Positions 15,852-23,360 of a DNA stretch of 64,000 nucleotides are shown here, in pieces. Made by a program: the position numbers and the translations under genes. Source of the DNA: Paenarthrobacter histidinolovorans (GTDB taxonomy: Bacteria; Actinomycetota; Actinomycetes; Actinomycetales; Micrococcaceae). Below the pieces are notes generated by a model. The model did not search any database and was not told where the DNA came from. It saw nothing but the letters and a program-made list of their open reading frames with translations. Where the stretch lies: assembly GCF_014647595.1 (NCBI RefSeq), contig NZ_BMPM01000001.1, positions 310,001 to 374,000 on the forward strand. The letters are read 5' to 3'. Every line of letters starts with the position of its first letter. The stretch's first letter is position 1.

Positions 15852-16667
15852 TTAGAGCAGCTTCTGGGCGGCAAGGAAGTCGACCAGCTTGATGCCTGCG
15901 TCGCCTTCGTCGGTGATGATGGTGCCTGCGGTGCGCGGCGGCCGCGCTTCGGCCGACTCAACTACGGTCCAGGACCCGGCGAGGCCGACCTGCGAGGCGT
16001 CCACACCAATGTCGGACAAGGTCAGGGAGGTGATCTTCTTCTTCTTGGCTGCCAGGATGCCCTTGAAGTTGGGATAGCGGGGCTCGTTGATCTGGTCAGT
16101 CACCGAAACAACGGCCGGAAGCGCAGCCTCAATAGTCTCAGAGTAGGGACCCGCGTCCCGGCGGGCCGTGACCTGGCCCCCCGCGATCTCCAGGCTGGAG
16201 GCGAAAGTCACCTGCGGGAGTGACAACCGCTCGGCGAGCTGGGCCGGGACCAGCGACGTCTCACCATCAGTGGACGCCATGCCCGTCAGGACCAGGTCCA
16301 CCGGCCGCCCGTCGGCTGAGATGTGCCGGATCGCAGCAGCAAGCGCCAGCGACGTGGCAGCAGCATCCGAGCCGGCCAGAGCGTCATCGCTGAGGTGGAC
16401 TCCCGAATACGCGCCGATCTGCAGCGACTTCTTGACCGCGTTGACCGCACCCGAAGGACCCATGCTCAGGGCAATGACTTCATTGCCCGCTTTCGGCCCG
16501 CCGCGTTCCTCGGCCAGCTGCAATGCAGCCTCGAGGGCATACTCGTCCAATTCGGACAGGATGCTCTCTTCGCGGTCGGTTGTGTTGGCAGGTCCGGTGA
16601 TGTGCCGGTCGAACTGCGCGTCCGGGACGTGCTTGACCAGAACGACAATCTTCAATGTCTCTTCCAC
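15852..16667 (-). CDS. etfB: Electron transfer flavoprotein beta subunit
   Basis: 271 residues from GTG 16667; a TTG at 16655 giving the family-like MKIVVLVKHVPD is equally plausible, with GAAGAG just upstream. The fold and the segment near 120-150 (DLVLTGMASTDGETSLVPA, then LAERLSLPQVT) mark ETF-beta, which binds AMP. First gene of the etfB-etfA-PIG-L operon. The 220-bp region upstream to htrA holds its promoter; no clear boxes are seen. Confidence 0.95.
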   Translation of the reverse strand: MEETLKIVVLVKHVPDAQFDRHITGPANTTDREESILSELDEYALEAALQLAEERGGPKAGNEVIALSMGPSGAVNAVKKSLQIGAYSGVHLSDDALAGSDAAATSLALAAAIRHISADGRPVDLVLTGMASTDGETSLVPAQLAERLSLPQVTFASSLEIAGGQVTARRDAGPYSETIEAALPAVVSVTDQINEPRYPNFKGILAAKKKKITSLTLSDIGVDASQVGLAGSWTVVESAEARPPRTAGTIITDEGDAGIKLVDFLAAQKLL

Positions 16668-16830
16668 TGTCTTCGAAGCAGCCTTCCATGCTTGTGGACG
16701 GCCAACCGCAACAGCGTGGCCGTGAATTGCCCAGCGCGTGGGCTCGTCCTAGCTAAGCATATTGCCCGCAGAAAACCACTCCCAGCGTTAACCCCTGTTT
16801 CACCCCTGCGCAACCACGCCGGGACGGCAC

Positions 16831-16867
16831 GACGACGGCCCGCACCTCCAAGGTGCCGGCCGTCGTC
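16831..16867 (-). terminator. Hairpin after the HtrA-like gene
   Basis: GACGACGGCC and GGCCGTCGTC arms plus an inner GCACCT/AGGTGC stem, interrupted by one C-C mismatch. It lies 21 bp beyond the htrA stop. No T-run follows, so termination may be weak or Rho-assisted. Confidence 0.5.
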
Positions 16868-16888
16868 GGGCGTTGCCGCTTTCAGGCT

Positions 16889-18523
16889 TTACTGCTGTGC
16901 GGCGTCGAGGGTGACCTCGACCTCCTGGCTCTGGCCACCGCGCTGGATGGTGACCTTGACCTTGGCGCCTGCGGGCTGCTCCCGGACCGCTGCGGTCAAC
17001 TGGTTGGGATCGCTGACAGCGTAGTCGCCGAACTTCGTGACGACGTCGCCCACCTTGATGCCCGCCTTGGCTGCGGCGGAACCGGAAGTCACCGAGGCGA
17101 CTTCGGCGCCCACACTGAACCCTGAGTCGCTGCTGGTGGCCGACTTCGCCCGGACGGAAACACCGAACTGTCCATGGCTGGCCTTGCCGGAATCGATAAT
17201 CTCCTGGGCAACGCGCTTGGCGTGGTTGATCGGGATACTGAAGCCCACACCGATGTTGCCGCTTGACGAATCGGACGTGCCGCTGCCGGCGGAGGCAATG
17301 GCGACGTTGACACCGATGATCTCGCCCTTGCTGTTGACCAACGCGCCGCCCGAGTTGCCCGGGTTGATCGCGGCATCGGTCTGGATCACGTTGATGGCAA
17401 TGGAACCTTCATTTGCCGTGGACTGTCCCTGCTGGCCGTTGGGCGGCGCAAACTGGAAGCCCTGGTCACCGCCCTGCGAATTGTCGGTGCCCTCCTTGGG
17501 GGCAGCCGAGGAAGCCACGCTGATGGTGCGGTTGAGGGTGGAAACAATACCGTCCGTCACCGTGCCGGTCAGGCCCAAGGGCGAACCGATTGCGACGGCG
17601 GTGTCCCCCACGTTGATCTTGGAAGAGTCACCCAAAGTTGCAGGAACCAGACCTGACGCGTCACTGACCTTGATGACGGCGAGGTCCGACAATGGATCCG
17701 TTCCAACAACGGTTGCCTTGAGGACCTTGCCGTCACTGGTCCGGACCTCGATGGCGGCGTTGGAGGTAGCGCCGTCCAGCGTCACCACGTGGGTGTTGGT
17801 GAGGATATGGCCCTGATCGTCAAGGATGACTCCGGATCCGGTTCCGCCCTCGTTGCCGCTGGTTGCCTTGATGGTGACGACGCTGGGAGAAGCCTTGGCC
17901 GCCGCTGCGGTGATGACGTTGACATCATCCTTGTTGTTCACGATCACAGTGCTGGACTGGCCACCCGTGGACGCCGCCGGGGCGGGGTTGTCCCACAACG
18001 CATTGCTGCCGGCGACAACTCCACCGCCGATGAGCCCCGCTGCGAGCATGCTCGCCACAAGGGTTCCCACACCGAAGGCGGGCTTGCGTTTGGTGGCTAC
18101 CGTTGAGTGGCCGGGCGCGTGCTGCATGCCGGGGGTGTGCTGGCCCTGTGCTTGCTGGCCTTGTGCGCTGGTGAACTGCGGACCGGGGTTGTTGCCGGCC
18201 GGGTTCGCTCCGCCCCCATAGAAGGGCTGGTGCTGTGGGTAGCCGGGGCGCTGCGCCGGATCCTGCTGTTGCGGATTTGCGTAATAAGGCGGCTGGCCCG
18301 GCTGCTGCCCGTGGCCTTGCGCCTGCGGCTGGTAAGCCGGCAAGGGTGTGGTGGGTTGGGCTGCAGTTTGGTTGCCCTGGTTTTGACCTGAAGTCCAGGC
18401 AGGCTGCTGCGGCTGGGAGTCATCGCTGTGCCGGGAGGCGTCGTTGTGCTGGCCCGATGTTGCATGGGGCTGGGATGGCTCCCGGTTTTCCGGTGAGTTG
18501 CCCTGCGCTGGGTTCTCCGTCAT
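16889..18523 (-). CDS. HtrA/DegP-like membrane-anchored serine protease with PDZ domain
   Basis: 544 residues from ATG 18523 (AAGGAAGA ribosome site). Residues 1-145 are a Gln/Pro/Gly-rich cytoplasmic tail. One membrane helix, VGTLVASMLAAGLIGGGVVA, follows near 155-175. The trypsin-like domain has the triad His in TNTHVV, Asp in DLAVIKV and Ser in NPGNSGGAL. A single C-terminal PDZ domain occupies about 445-535. The active site would face outside, where it degrades or processes damaged envelope proteins, as PepD or HtrA do in mycobacteria. It is divergent from the TPM-domain/PspA genes, another envelope-stress pair. Confidence 0.92.
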   Translation of the reverse strand: MTENPAQGNSPENREPSQPHATSGQHNDASRHSDDSQPQQPAWTSGQNQGNQTAAQPTTPLPAYQPQAQGHGQQPGQPPYYANPQQQDPAQRPGYPQHQPFYGGGANPAGNNPGPQFTSAQGQQAQGQHTPGMQHAPGHSTVATKRKPAFGVGTLVASMLAAGLIGGGVVAGSNALWDNPAPAASTGGQSSTVIVNNKDDVNVITAAAAKASPSVVTIKATSGNEGGTGSGVILDDQGHILTNTHVVTLDGATSNAAIEVRTSDGKVLKATVVGTDPLSDLAVIKVSDASGLVPATLGDSSKINVGDTAVAIGSPLGLTGTVTDGIVSTLNRTISVASSAAPKEGTDNSQGGDQGFQFAPPNGQQGQSTANEGSIAINVIQTDAAINPGNSGGALVNSKGEIIGVNVAIASAGSGTSDSSSGNIGVGFSIPINHAKRVAQEIIDSGKASHGQFGVSVRAKSATSSDSGFSVGAEVASVTSGSAAAKAGIKVGDVVTKFGDYAVSDPNQLTAAVREQPAGAKVKVTIQRGGQSQEVEVTLDAAQQ

Positions 18524-18844
18524 GGGTCTTCCTTTCGTCCTCGTCTTCAACAACTATGTACCCAATAACTGGAACAAAAGGGGACGTTCGCTGGGAGCTT
18601 CCTGAAAGGTGCATTGCCGCGTTTATCTGCCCCTCCCGATGCCCCTCAACGACAGAACAATCCATGTTTCTCCTATATTTCGCTGGTGGCATATTCACCC
18701 CTGTGGACGGGTCATGGGGTGCACCATAGAATCAAGAGGAATTGCCACAGCGACCTGCGGCTTTACACCATGCGTGGGGGCGCTGAGCATTCTGTGACGA
18801 TTGGTACGCCTTGTTCCAGTCGCAGACGTGCTGAAGGGTTGCAC
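18524..18844. promoter_or_regulatory. Divergent intergenic region between htrA-like and TPM genes
   Basis: 321 bp with no supported gene. On the plus strand TGGACG (18704-18709), a 17-bp spacer and TAGAAT (18727-18732) form a plausible promoter for the TPM-pspA pair. GAAGGG (18833-18838) is its ribosome site. The part near htrA is relatively AT-rich, but I see no clear boxes for it. Confidence 0.45.
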
Positions 18845-20902
18845 ATGCGGTCAATATTTAAACGCGTACTCGCTGTCATCGGCGTGGCTGGATTGTTGGC
18901 CCTCCCGGCCGGCGCGGCTTGGGCAGAGAGCCCGGTGACACTCGATCCCACCACCAAGATTGTGGATTCGGCTGGCGTACTTGGTGGAGACAAAGCGAAG
19001 GTCGAAGAGGCCATCCAGAAACTCGGTAAAGACCACGCCATGACGCTGCATGCCGTGTTCGTAAAACGCTTCGAGGATCCTACAGATCGCGTTGCGTGGG
19101 CTGCCGAGGTCGCCGACAAAGCAAAGCTTGGGCCGAACGCCCTGGTTCTCGCTGTGGCAACCGAGACGCGTCAGTACCAGTTGAGCAAGCCCAACAACAG
19201 CAAGATCACCAATGCCCAGAGGGACACGATCACCAGTAAGGCAATCGATCCTCAGCTGCGTGCCGGTAATTACGCCCAGGCTGCCATAGACGCAGCAGCT
19301 GCCATCGGCGATGCGGCAGGCGGAGGCAGCGGAACAGTTCCCAACGGCAACGCGGGCGTCGGTGTCCTCGTGGGGGTTGGTGTTGTTGCGGCCGGCGGTG
19401 CCGGCACGTACCTCTATCTCCGTAACCGGCGAAAGAAGGGCAGCACCAAGGCTGTCAGCGCCAGCTATGGACCGCAGGGTGAGGCACTTGATCCGCTGGC
19501 TGGTCTCAGCATTCCGGAACTGCGCCAGAAGAGCGGCTCACTGCTGATCGAGGCTGACGACGCCATCAAGTCGAGCGAGCAGGAACTCGGCTTCGCGCAG
19601 GCCCAGTACGGTGATTCCGCGATCGGCAACTTCACCAAGGCCCTGGAAGAGGCGAAGGGCCACATGACGGAGTCCTTCAAGCTGCAGCAGCAGCTGGATG
19701 ACCACATTCCTGACACCGAAGAACAGCAACGGAGCTGGCTCGGCGAAATCATTCGCCGCTCAGAAGCTGCTCTGGCTTCGCTTCGCGATCAGAAAGCTGA
19801 CTTCGATTCCTTGCGCGAGCTTGAGAAGAACGCCCCTCAGGCTCTGGCAGCAGTGACCGCCGGAGCCAAGGAGGCTGATGCAAAGATCGCCAGCGCAGAG
19901 CAGTCGCTCGAAGTCTTGCGCGCCAAATATGCCGAAACCGCGTTGACACAGGTCTCCGACAACATCCTGCAAGCCAAGGAGCGACTCGCGTTCGTGCAGA
20001 ACGCCGCCCACGCCGCCCAAGAGAAGTTGGCAAGCGGCGAGAACAGCCTGGCCGCTGTGGCAGTGCGCGCCGCGGAGGAAAGCCTGCACCAAACCAACGT
20101 GTTGATCGATGCCATCTCCAAGACGGCCGGCAGCCTGGATGAGGCCCGTACTTCCTTGGAAAGCGCCGTAGCGGAAACCAGCCAGGACCTCGCCCAAGCA
20201 AGGGCCTTGATTCAGTCCGGTGCGCACCCGGAGCTCGCCGGACCAGTGGCGGGCGTGGAAGCGGCCTTGGCACAGGTCAAGACTGAGATCCAAGGTGGAA
20301 AAATCGACCCCATTGCGACGCTCAGCCGCCTGGAGTCATCTCATCAGGCGCTCGACCAGTCTCTGTCCGGTGTCCGCGATCAGCAGGAGCAAGCTCGTCG
20401 AGCGCAGGCCTCGCTTCAGCAGACCATCATGGCAGCGCAGGCACAGATCAGCGCAACGTCCGATTACATCACAGCACGTCGCGGCGGGGTGGGCACAGAG
20501 GCACGGACCAGGTTGGCGGAGGCCCAGCGCAACCTCGATTACGCGCTGTCCATATCACGCAATGATCCCGTCACGGCTCTCACCTACGCTCAGCAGGCGC
20601 ATTCGCTCGCAGCCCAAGCTGCGCAACTCGCGCAGTCCGATGTCGACCAGTTCGGCTACGCCGACCAAGGCTACGGACGCGGTGGAATGTTCGGCGGGGG
20701 TGGCGGCGGCGGTGGCCTCGGCGGTGCCATCCTCGGGGGCATCCTCATCAACTCCATCCTGAACGGCGGCGGAGGCGGCTGGGGCGGCGGAGGTAACGAC
20801 GGCGGAGGCGGCGGTGGCTTCTTGGGTGGCGGCGGCGACTCCGGCGGCGGTTTCGACGGCGGCGGCTGGGGCGGCGACGGTGGCGGTGGCGGCGACTTCT
20901 AG
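18845..20902 (+). CDS. TPM-domain membrane protein with coiled coil and Gly-rich tail
   Basis: 685 residues from ATG 18845; the open frame 77 codons further upstream lacks a ribosome site. A signal peptide runs to about residue 27 (AAWA-ES). A TPM (TLP18.3/Psb32/MOLO-1, YgcG-like) domain covers about 30-155. A membrane helix (GVLVGVGVVAAGGAGTYLYL) lies near 172-192. A long Ala/Glu/Gln-rich coiled coil runs from about 220 to 600. The last 75 residues are almost all Gly with a hydrophobic patch (GGAILGGILINSIL), as in YgcG. So the TPM domain is outside and the coiled coil inside. pspA follows after 98 bp. Its coiled coil could contact PspA, which is also helical; that is inference. Confidence 0.85.
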   Translation: MRSIFKRVLAVIGVAGLLALPAGAAWAESPVTLDPTTKIVDSAGVLGGDKAKVEEAIQKLGKDHAMTLHAVFVKRFEDPTDRVAWAAEVADKAKLGPNALVLAVATETRQYQLSKPNNSKITNAQRDTITSKAIDPQLRAGNYAQAAIDAAAAIGDAAGGGSGTVPNGNAGVGVLVGVGVVAAGGAGTYLYLRNRRKKGSTKAVSASYGPQGEALDPLAGLSIPELRQKSGSLLIEADDAIKSSEQELGFAQAQYGDSAIGNFTKALEEAKGHMTESFKLQQQLDDHIPDTEEQQRSWLGEIIRRSEAALASLRDQKADFDSLRELEKNAPQALAAVTAGAKEADAKIASAEQSLEVLRAKYAETALTQVSDNILQAKERLAFVQNAAHAAQEKLASGENSLAAVAVRAAEESLHQTNVLIDAISKTAGSLDEARTSLESAVAETSQDLAQARALIQSGAHPELAGPVAGVEAALAQVKTEIQGGKIDPIATLSRLESSHQALDQSLSGVRDQQEQARRAQASLQQTIMAAQAQISATSDYITARRGGVGTEARTRLAEAQRNLDYALSISRNDPVTALTYAQQAHSLAAQAAQLAQSDVDQFGYADQGYGRGGMFGGGGGGGGLGGAILGGILINSILNGGGGGWGGGGNDGGGGGGFLGGGGDSGGGFDGGGWGGDGGGGGDF

Positions 20903-21000
20903 CCAAAGAGACTAGGCGGGGTCCATGCCCCGCATAGAAGCGGTACAACAACTGATCACTGATTTCAGTGTCACCACTGAGCAGGACGAAAGGCAACACC

Positions 21001-21789
21001 ATGGTTAAGCAGTCCATTTTCGGTCGGATCTCCCAGCTGGCAAAGGCCAACATCAATGCCTTGCTTGACCAGGCAGAAGACCCGCAGAAAATGCTGGACC
21101 AGATGGTCCGCGACTACACGAACAACATTGCCGAGGCCGAGTCCGCGGTGGCACAGACCATCGGCAACCTCCGGATGCTGCAGGCGGACTATAACGAGGA
21201 CGTCAAGAATGCACAGGACTGGGGCAACAAGGCCCTGGCAGCGTCCCGGAAGGCCGACGAGTACCGCGCTGCCGGCGACACCGTGGATGCCCAGAAGTTC
21301 GACAACCTTGCCAAGGTGGCCATCCAGCGCCAGATGACCGCAGAGTCCGAGGCAAAGGCTGCCGAGCCGAGCATTGCCTCCCAGACCGAGGTGGTGGACA
21401 AGCTCAAGACCGGTCTTGACCAGATGAAGAACAAGCTCAACCAGCTCACAGCCAAGCGCAACGAGCTGGTGGCCCGTTCCAAGACGGCCGCCGCCCAGTC
21501 CCAGGTACACGATGCCCTCAAGAGCATCGACATCATGGATCCGACCAGCGAGGTGGGCCGTTTCGAGGAAAAGATCCGCCGCGAAGAGGCCAAGGTCCTC
21601 GGCCAGCAGGAGCTTGCCAGCTCCAGCCTCGACGCACAGTTCAACCAGCTTGAGGATCTTGGCGAGCAGACCGAAATCGAAGCCCGTCTTGCTGCACTGA
21701 AGTCGGGTGGCTCCAAGCCTGCCATCGGCGCAGGAGCCCCTGCTTCAGCTGAGGCGACGGTCGACGAAGCGGACTTCGACAAACTCTAA
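21001..21789 (+). CDS. pspA: PspA/IM30 family envelope-stress protein
   Basis: 262 residues, nearly all helix and coiled coil. The N-terminus, SIFGRISQLAKANINALLD, is the PspA amphipathic membrane-binding helix, followed by AEDPQKMLDQMVRDY. The C-terminal tail is short and acidic. Known: PspA and IM30 proteins are ESCRT-III-like and form rods on damaged membrane. No PspB, PspC or PspF is nearby; the TPM protein just upstream is the likely partner. An almost perfect terminator follows at 21831. Confidence 0.93.
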   Translation: MVKQSIFGRISQLAKANINALLDQAEDPQKMLDQMVRDYTNNIAEAESAVAQTIGNLRMLQADYNEDVKNAQDWGNKALAASRKADEYRAAGDTVDAQKFDNLAKVAIQRQMTAESEAKAAEPSIASQTEVVDKLKTGLDQMKNKLNQLTAKRNELVARSKTAAAQSQVHDALKSIDIMDPTSEVGRFEEKIRREEAKVLGQQELASSSLDAQFNQLEDLGEQTEIEARLAALKSGGSKPAIGAGAPASAEATVDEADFDKL

Positions 21790-21830
21790 AGCAGAACCGG
21801 AGGGCTCCCCTCCACGAACTGCTGACAGTC

Positions 21831-21864
21831 AAGTGGGCAGGATCCCGAGGGATCCTGCCCACTT
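21831..21864. terminator. Terminator between pspA and the GntR regulator
   Basis: A 16-bp perfect stem (21831-21846 with 21849-21864) with a two-base apex, followed on the plus strand by GGATTTT. It ends the pspA transcript and may also serve the converging regulator gene. Confidence 0.85.
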
Positions 21865-21869
21865 GGATT

Positions 21870-22694
21870 TTAAGCGTTGGCCGCCTGTCCTTCGGCGGAT
21901 AGCGGTGTTTCCTGCCCCGGGCTGGCATCTGTAGCCACCTCGGCGCGAATTTCGAATCCCTTCGGGTGGAAATAGGTCACGGTGCACTCCAGGACCTCTC
22001 CATGGGGTCCCAACGTGGTCCGTTCAAGCCGGGGCACCATAGCGAACCCACGCACGTTCAGAGCGTCCGCCAGGTGCTCGGGGGGCGCATGCATGGTCAC
22101 AGTGATCTCAGCCCGATGCAGGGGCTTCAGCGTTCGATCCTGAATAACCTGGTAGATGGAGTTACGCTCGGCATCAGCCAGGCTGATGTGGCGCCCAATG
22201 TGTGAGGGGATGAAGATCTCCGCAATGGCGTAGGGCCATCCGGCGCTCGAGTACGAGCGTCGGATAACCAAGACCAGATTATCGGCGGAAACCAATTTGG
22301 CTGGGACAGTCCGGTCCTTTTCCATCCATTTGTATTCGATGAGACCTTTGACGGTCTTCATGCCGGCGGCCGTGAAAGTCTCCATGAAGGGTGCCAGGCG
22401 ATTCAGCATCTTCACCGGACGCTGGGCCATCACGAACGTGCCTTTCCCCTGCCGGCGGACCAGCAGTCCCTTGGACACCAGCGTTTCGATTGCCTTCCGG
22501 ACAGTGGTCCGGCTGATCCCGTATTCGCCCATGAGGGCCTCTTCGGTTGGAATGCGTGATCCCGGTTCCAAACGGCTCACTTGCTCCGTCAGGACGTCAG
22601 CCACCTGCTGGTACACCGCTACAGGGCTGTCCCTCTGAAGGACTTGGCGATCGGAGCCTGAGTTGTCGTCACCATTGACCATTGGGGGTCCCAT
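21870..22694 (-). CDS. GntR/HutC-family transcriptional regulator (UTRA domain)
   Basis: About 274 residues from ATG 22694, which has AGGAAAG six bases upstream. The N-terminal winged helix includes PVAVYQQVADVL and EEALMGEYGISRTTVRKAIE, then LVRRQGKGTFV ending the wing. A UTRA ligand domain follows (residues about 110-255), with RSYSSAGWPYAIAEIFIP and the family's HRAEITVT. Such proteins usually repress sugar, amino-sugar or histidine catabolism and respond to a small ligand. No catabolic gene is adjacent, so the target is unknown. Confidence 0.9.
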   Translation of the reverse strand: MGPPMVNGDDNSGSDRQVLQRDSPVAVYQQVADVLTEQVSRLEPGSRIPTEEALMGEYGISRTTVRKAIETLVSKGLLVRRQGKGTFVMAQRPVKMLNRLAPFMETFTAAGMKTVKGLIEYKWMEKDRTVPAKLVSADNLVLVIRRSYSSAGWPYAIAEIFIPSHIGRHISLADAERNSIYQVIQDRTLKPLHRAEITVTMHAPPEHLADALNVRGFAMVPRLERTTLGPHGEVLECTVTYFHPKGFEIRAEVATDASPGQETPLSAEGQAANA

Positions 22695-22780
22695 CGAAGT
22701 CTTTCCTGCCTCAGCAAATCCGGATTCGATGCTAGCACCCACGTTGTCGGCAACACTGTTCAGCGACTTGGTTAAACAAA

Positions 22781-22811
22781 AGATCCGGACCAGTTTTACT
22801 GATCCGGATCT
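22781..22811 (-). terminator. Terminator of initiator tRNA copy 1
   Basis: 13-bp stem (22781-22793 with 22799-22811, one mismatch), followed on the minus strand by TTTTGTTT. It starts 9 bases after the tRNA. Confidence 0.8.
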
Positions 22812-22819
22812 TTTTCCAG

Positions 22820-22893
22820 TTGCGGGGACAGGATTTGAACCTGTGACCTCTGGGTTATGAGCCCAGCGAGCTACCGAACTGCTCCACCCCGCG
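22820..22893 (-). tRNA. Initiator tRNA-fMet (CAT), copy 1
   Basis: 74 bases plus non-encoded CCA. The anticodon loop reads CTCATAA with three G-C pairs above it. The C1-A72 mismatch, the hallmark of bacterial initiator tRNA, is present. The mature sequence is identical to copy 2 at 23135-23208. Confidence 0.95.
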
Positions 22894-23003
22894 TCGCAAG
22901 AACAACTCTACCCCACGGTTCAGGGTGCCTCTGACCATAGCGCGGATAACGTGCCGCAGATCACTCTCCGCTCCTGGCGCACGCCTAAGGGGATGGAATG
23001 CGA

Positions 23004-23085
23004 GCGAGGGTCGCGGCTAAGCACGCGGGACGTGGAAGCGGGTTCGCAGACAAGCACGCGGGAGGTGAGGGAGGGTTCGCAGGGC
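23004..23085. repeat. 33-bp tandem repeat, about 2.5 copies
   Basis: AAGCACGCGGGA occurs at 23019-23030 and 23052-23063; GGGTTCGCAG at 23040-23049 and 23073-23082. The period is 33 bp and the copies are imperfect. It lies between the two tRNA genes in a 197-bp stretch without a gene. Confidence 0.7.
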
Positions 23086-23090
23086 AAAGC

Positions 23091-23128
23091 AAAAGGTCCG
23101 GATCAGTGATTACTGATCCGGACCTTTT
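23091..23128 (-). terminator. Terminator of initiator tRNA copy 2
   Basis: Perfect 17-bp stem (23091-23107 with 23112-23128), followed on the minus strand by GCTTTGC. Its core matches the copy 1 terminator. Confidence 0.85.
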
Positions 23129-23134
23129 CTCCAG

Positions 23135-23208
23135 TTGCGGGGACAGGATTTGAACCTGTGACCTCTGGGTTATGAGCCCAGCGAGCTACCGAACTGCTCC
23201 ACCCCGCG
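23135..23208 (-). tRNA. Initiator tRNA-fMet (CAT), copy 2
   Basis: Identical to copy 1 including the flanks TTGCGACG (5') and ACTGG (3'). The minus-strand TAATGT about 15 bases upstream is a plausible -10 box. Confidence 0.95.
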
Positions 23209-23304
23209 TCGCAAGAACAACATTACCGTCCGGTGAATGGCAGACCAAATCCTGGCGACGTGATGTGCGTCTCCCCCACCCCGGGCAGGGTGGCGCTCGC
23301 CAAA

Positions 23305-23344
23305 AAGGCCGGCACCCGCTCCATCAGGAGCGGGTGCCGGCCTT
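23305..23344 (-). terminator. Terminator of the UPF0182 gene
   Basis: Perfect 18-bp stem (23305-23322 with 23327-23344), tetraloop ATCA, and a run of five T on the minus strand. A strong intrinsic terminator 16 bp after the stop. Confidence 0.9.
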
Positions 23345-23360
23345 CAGTCGTCGGGCGGCC

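Noticed and set aside
23004..23085. CRISPR-like array between the tRNA genes
   Set aside because: Only about 2.5 imperfect copies, no distinct spacers and no cas genes.
22820..23208. tRNA pair as an integration (att) site with a mobile element
   Set aside because: No integrase, phage or plasmid genes nearby; the duplicated tRNAs are full length with their own terminators.
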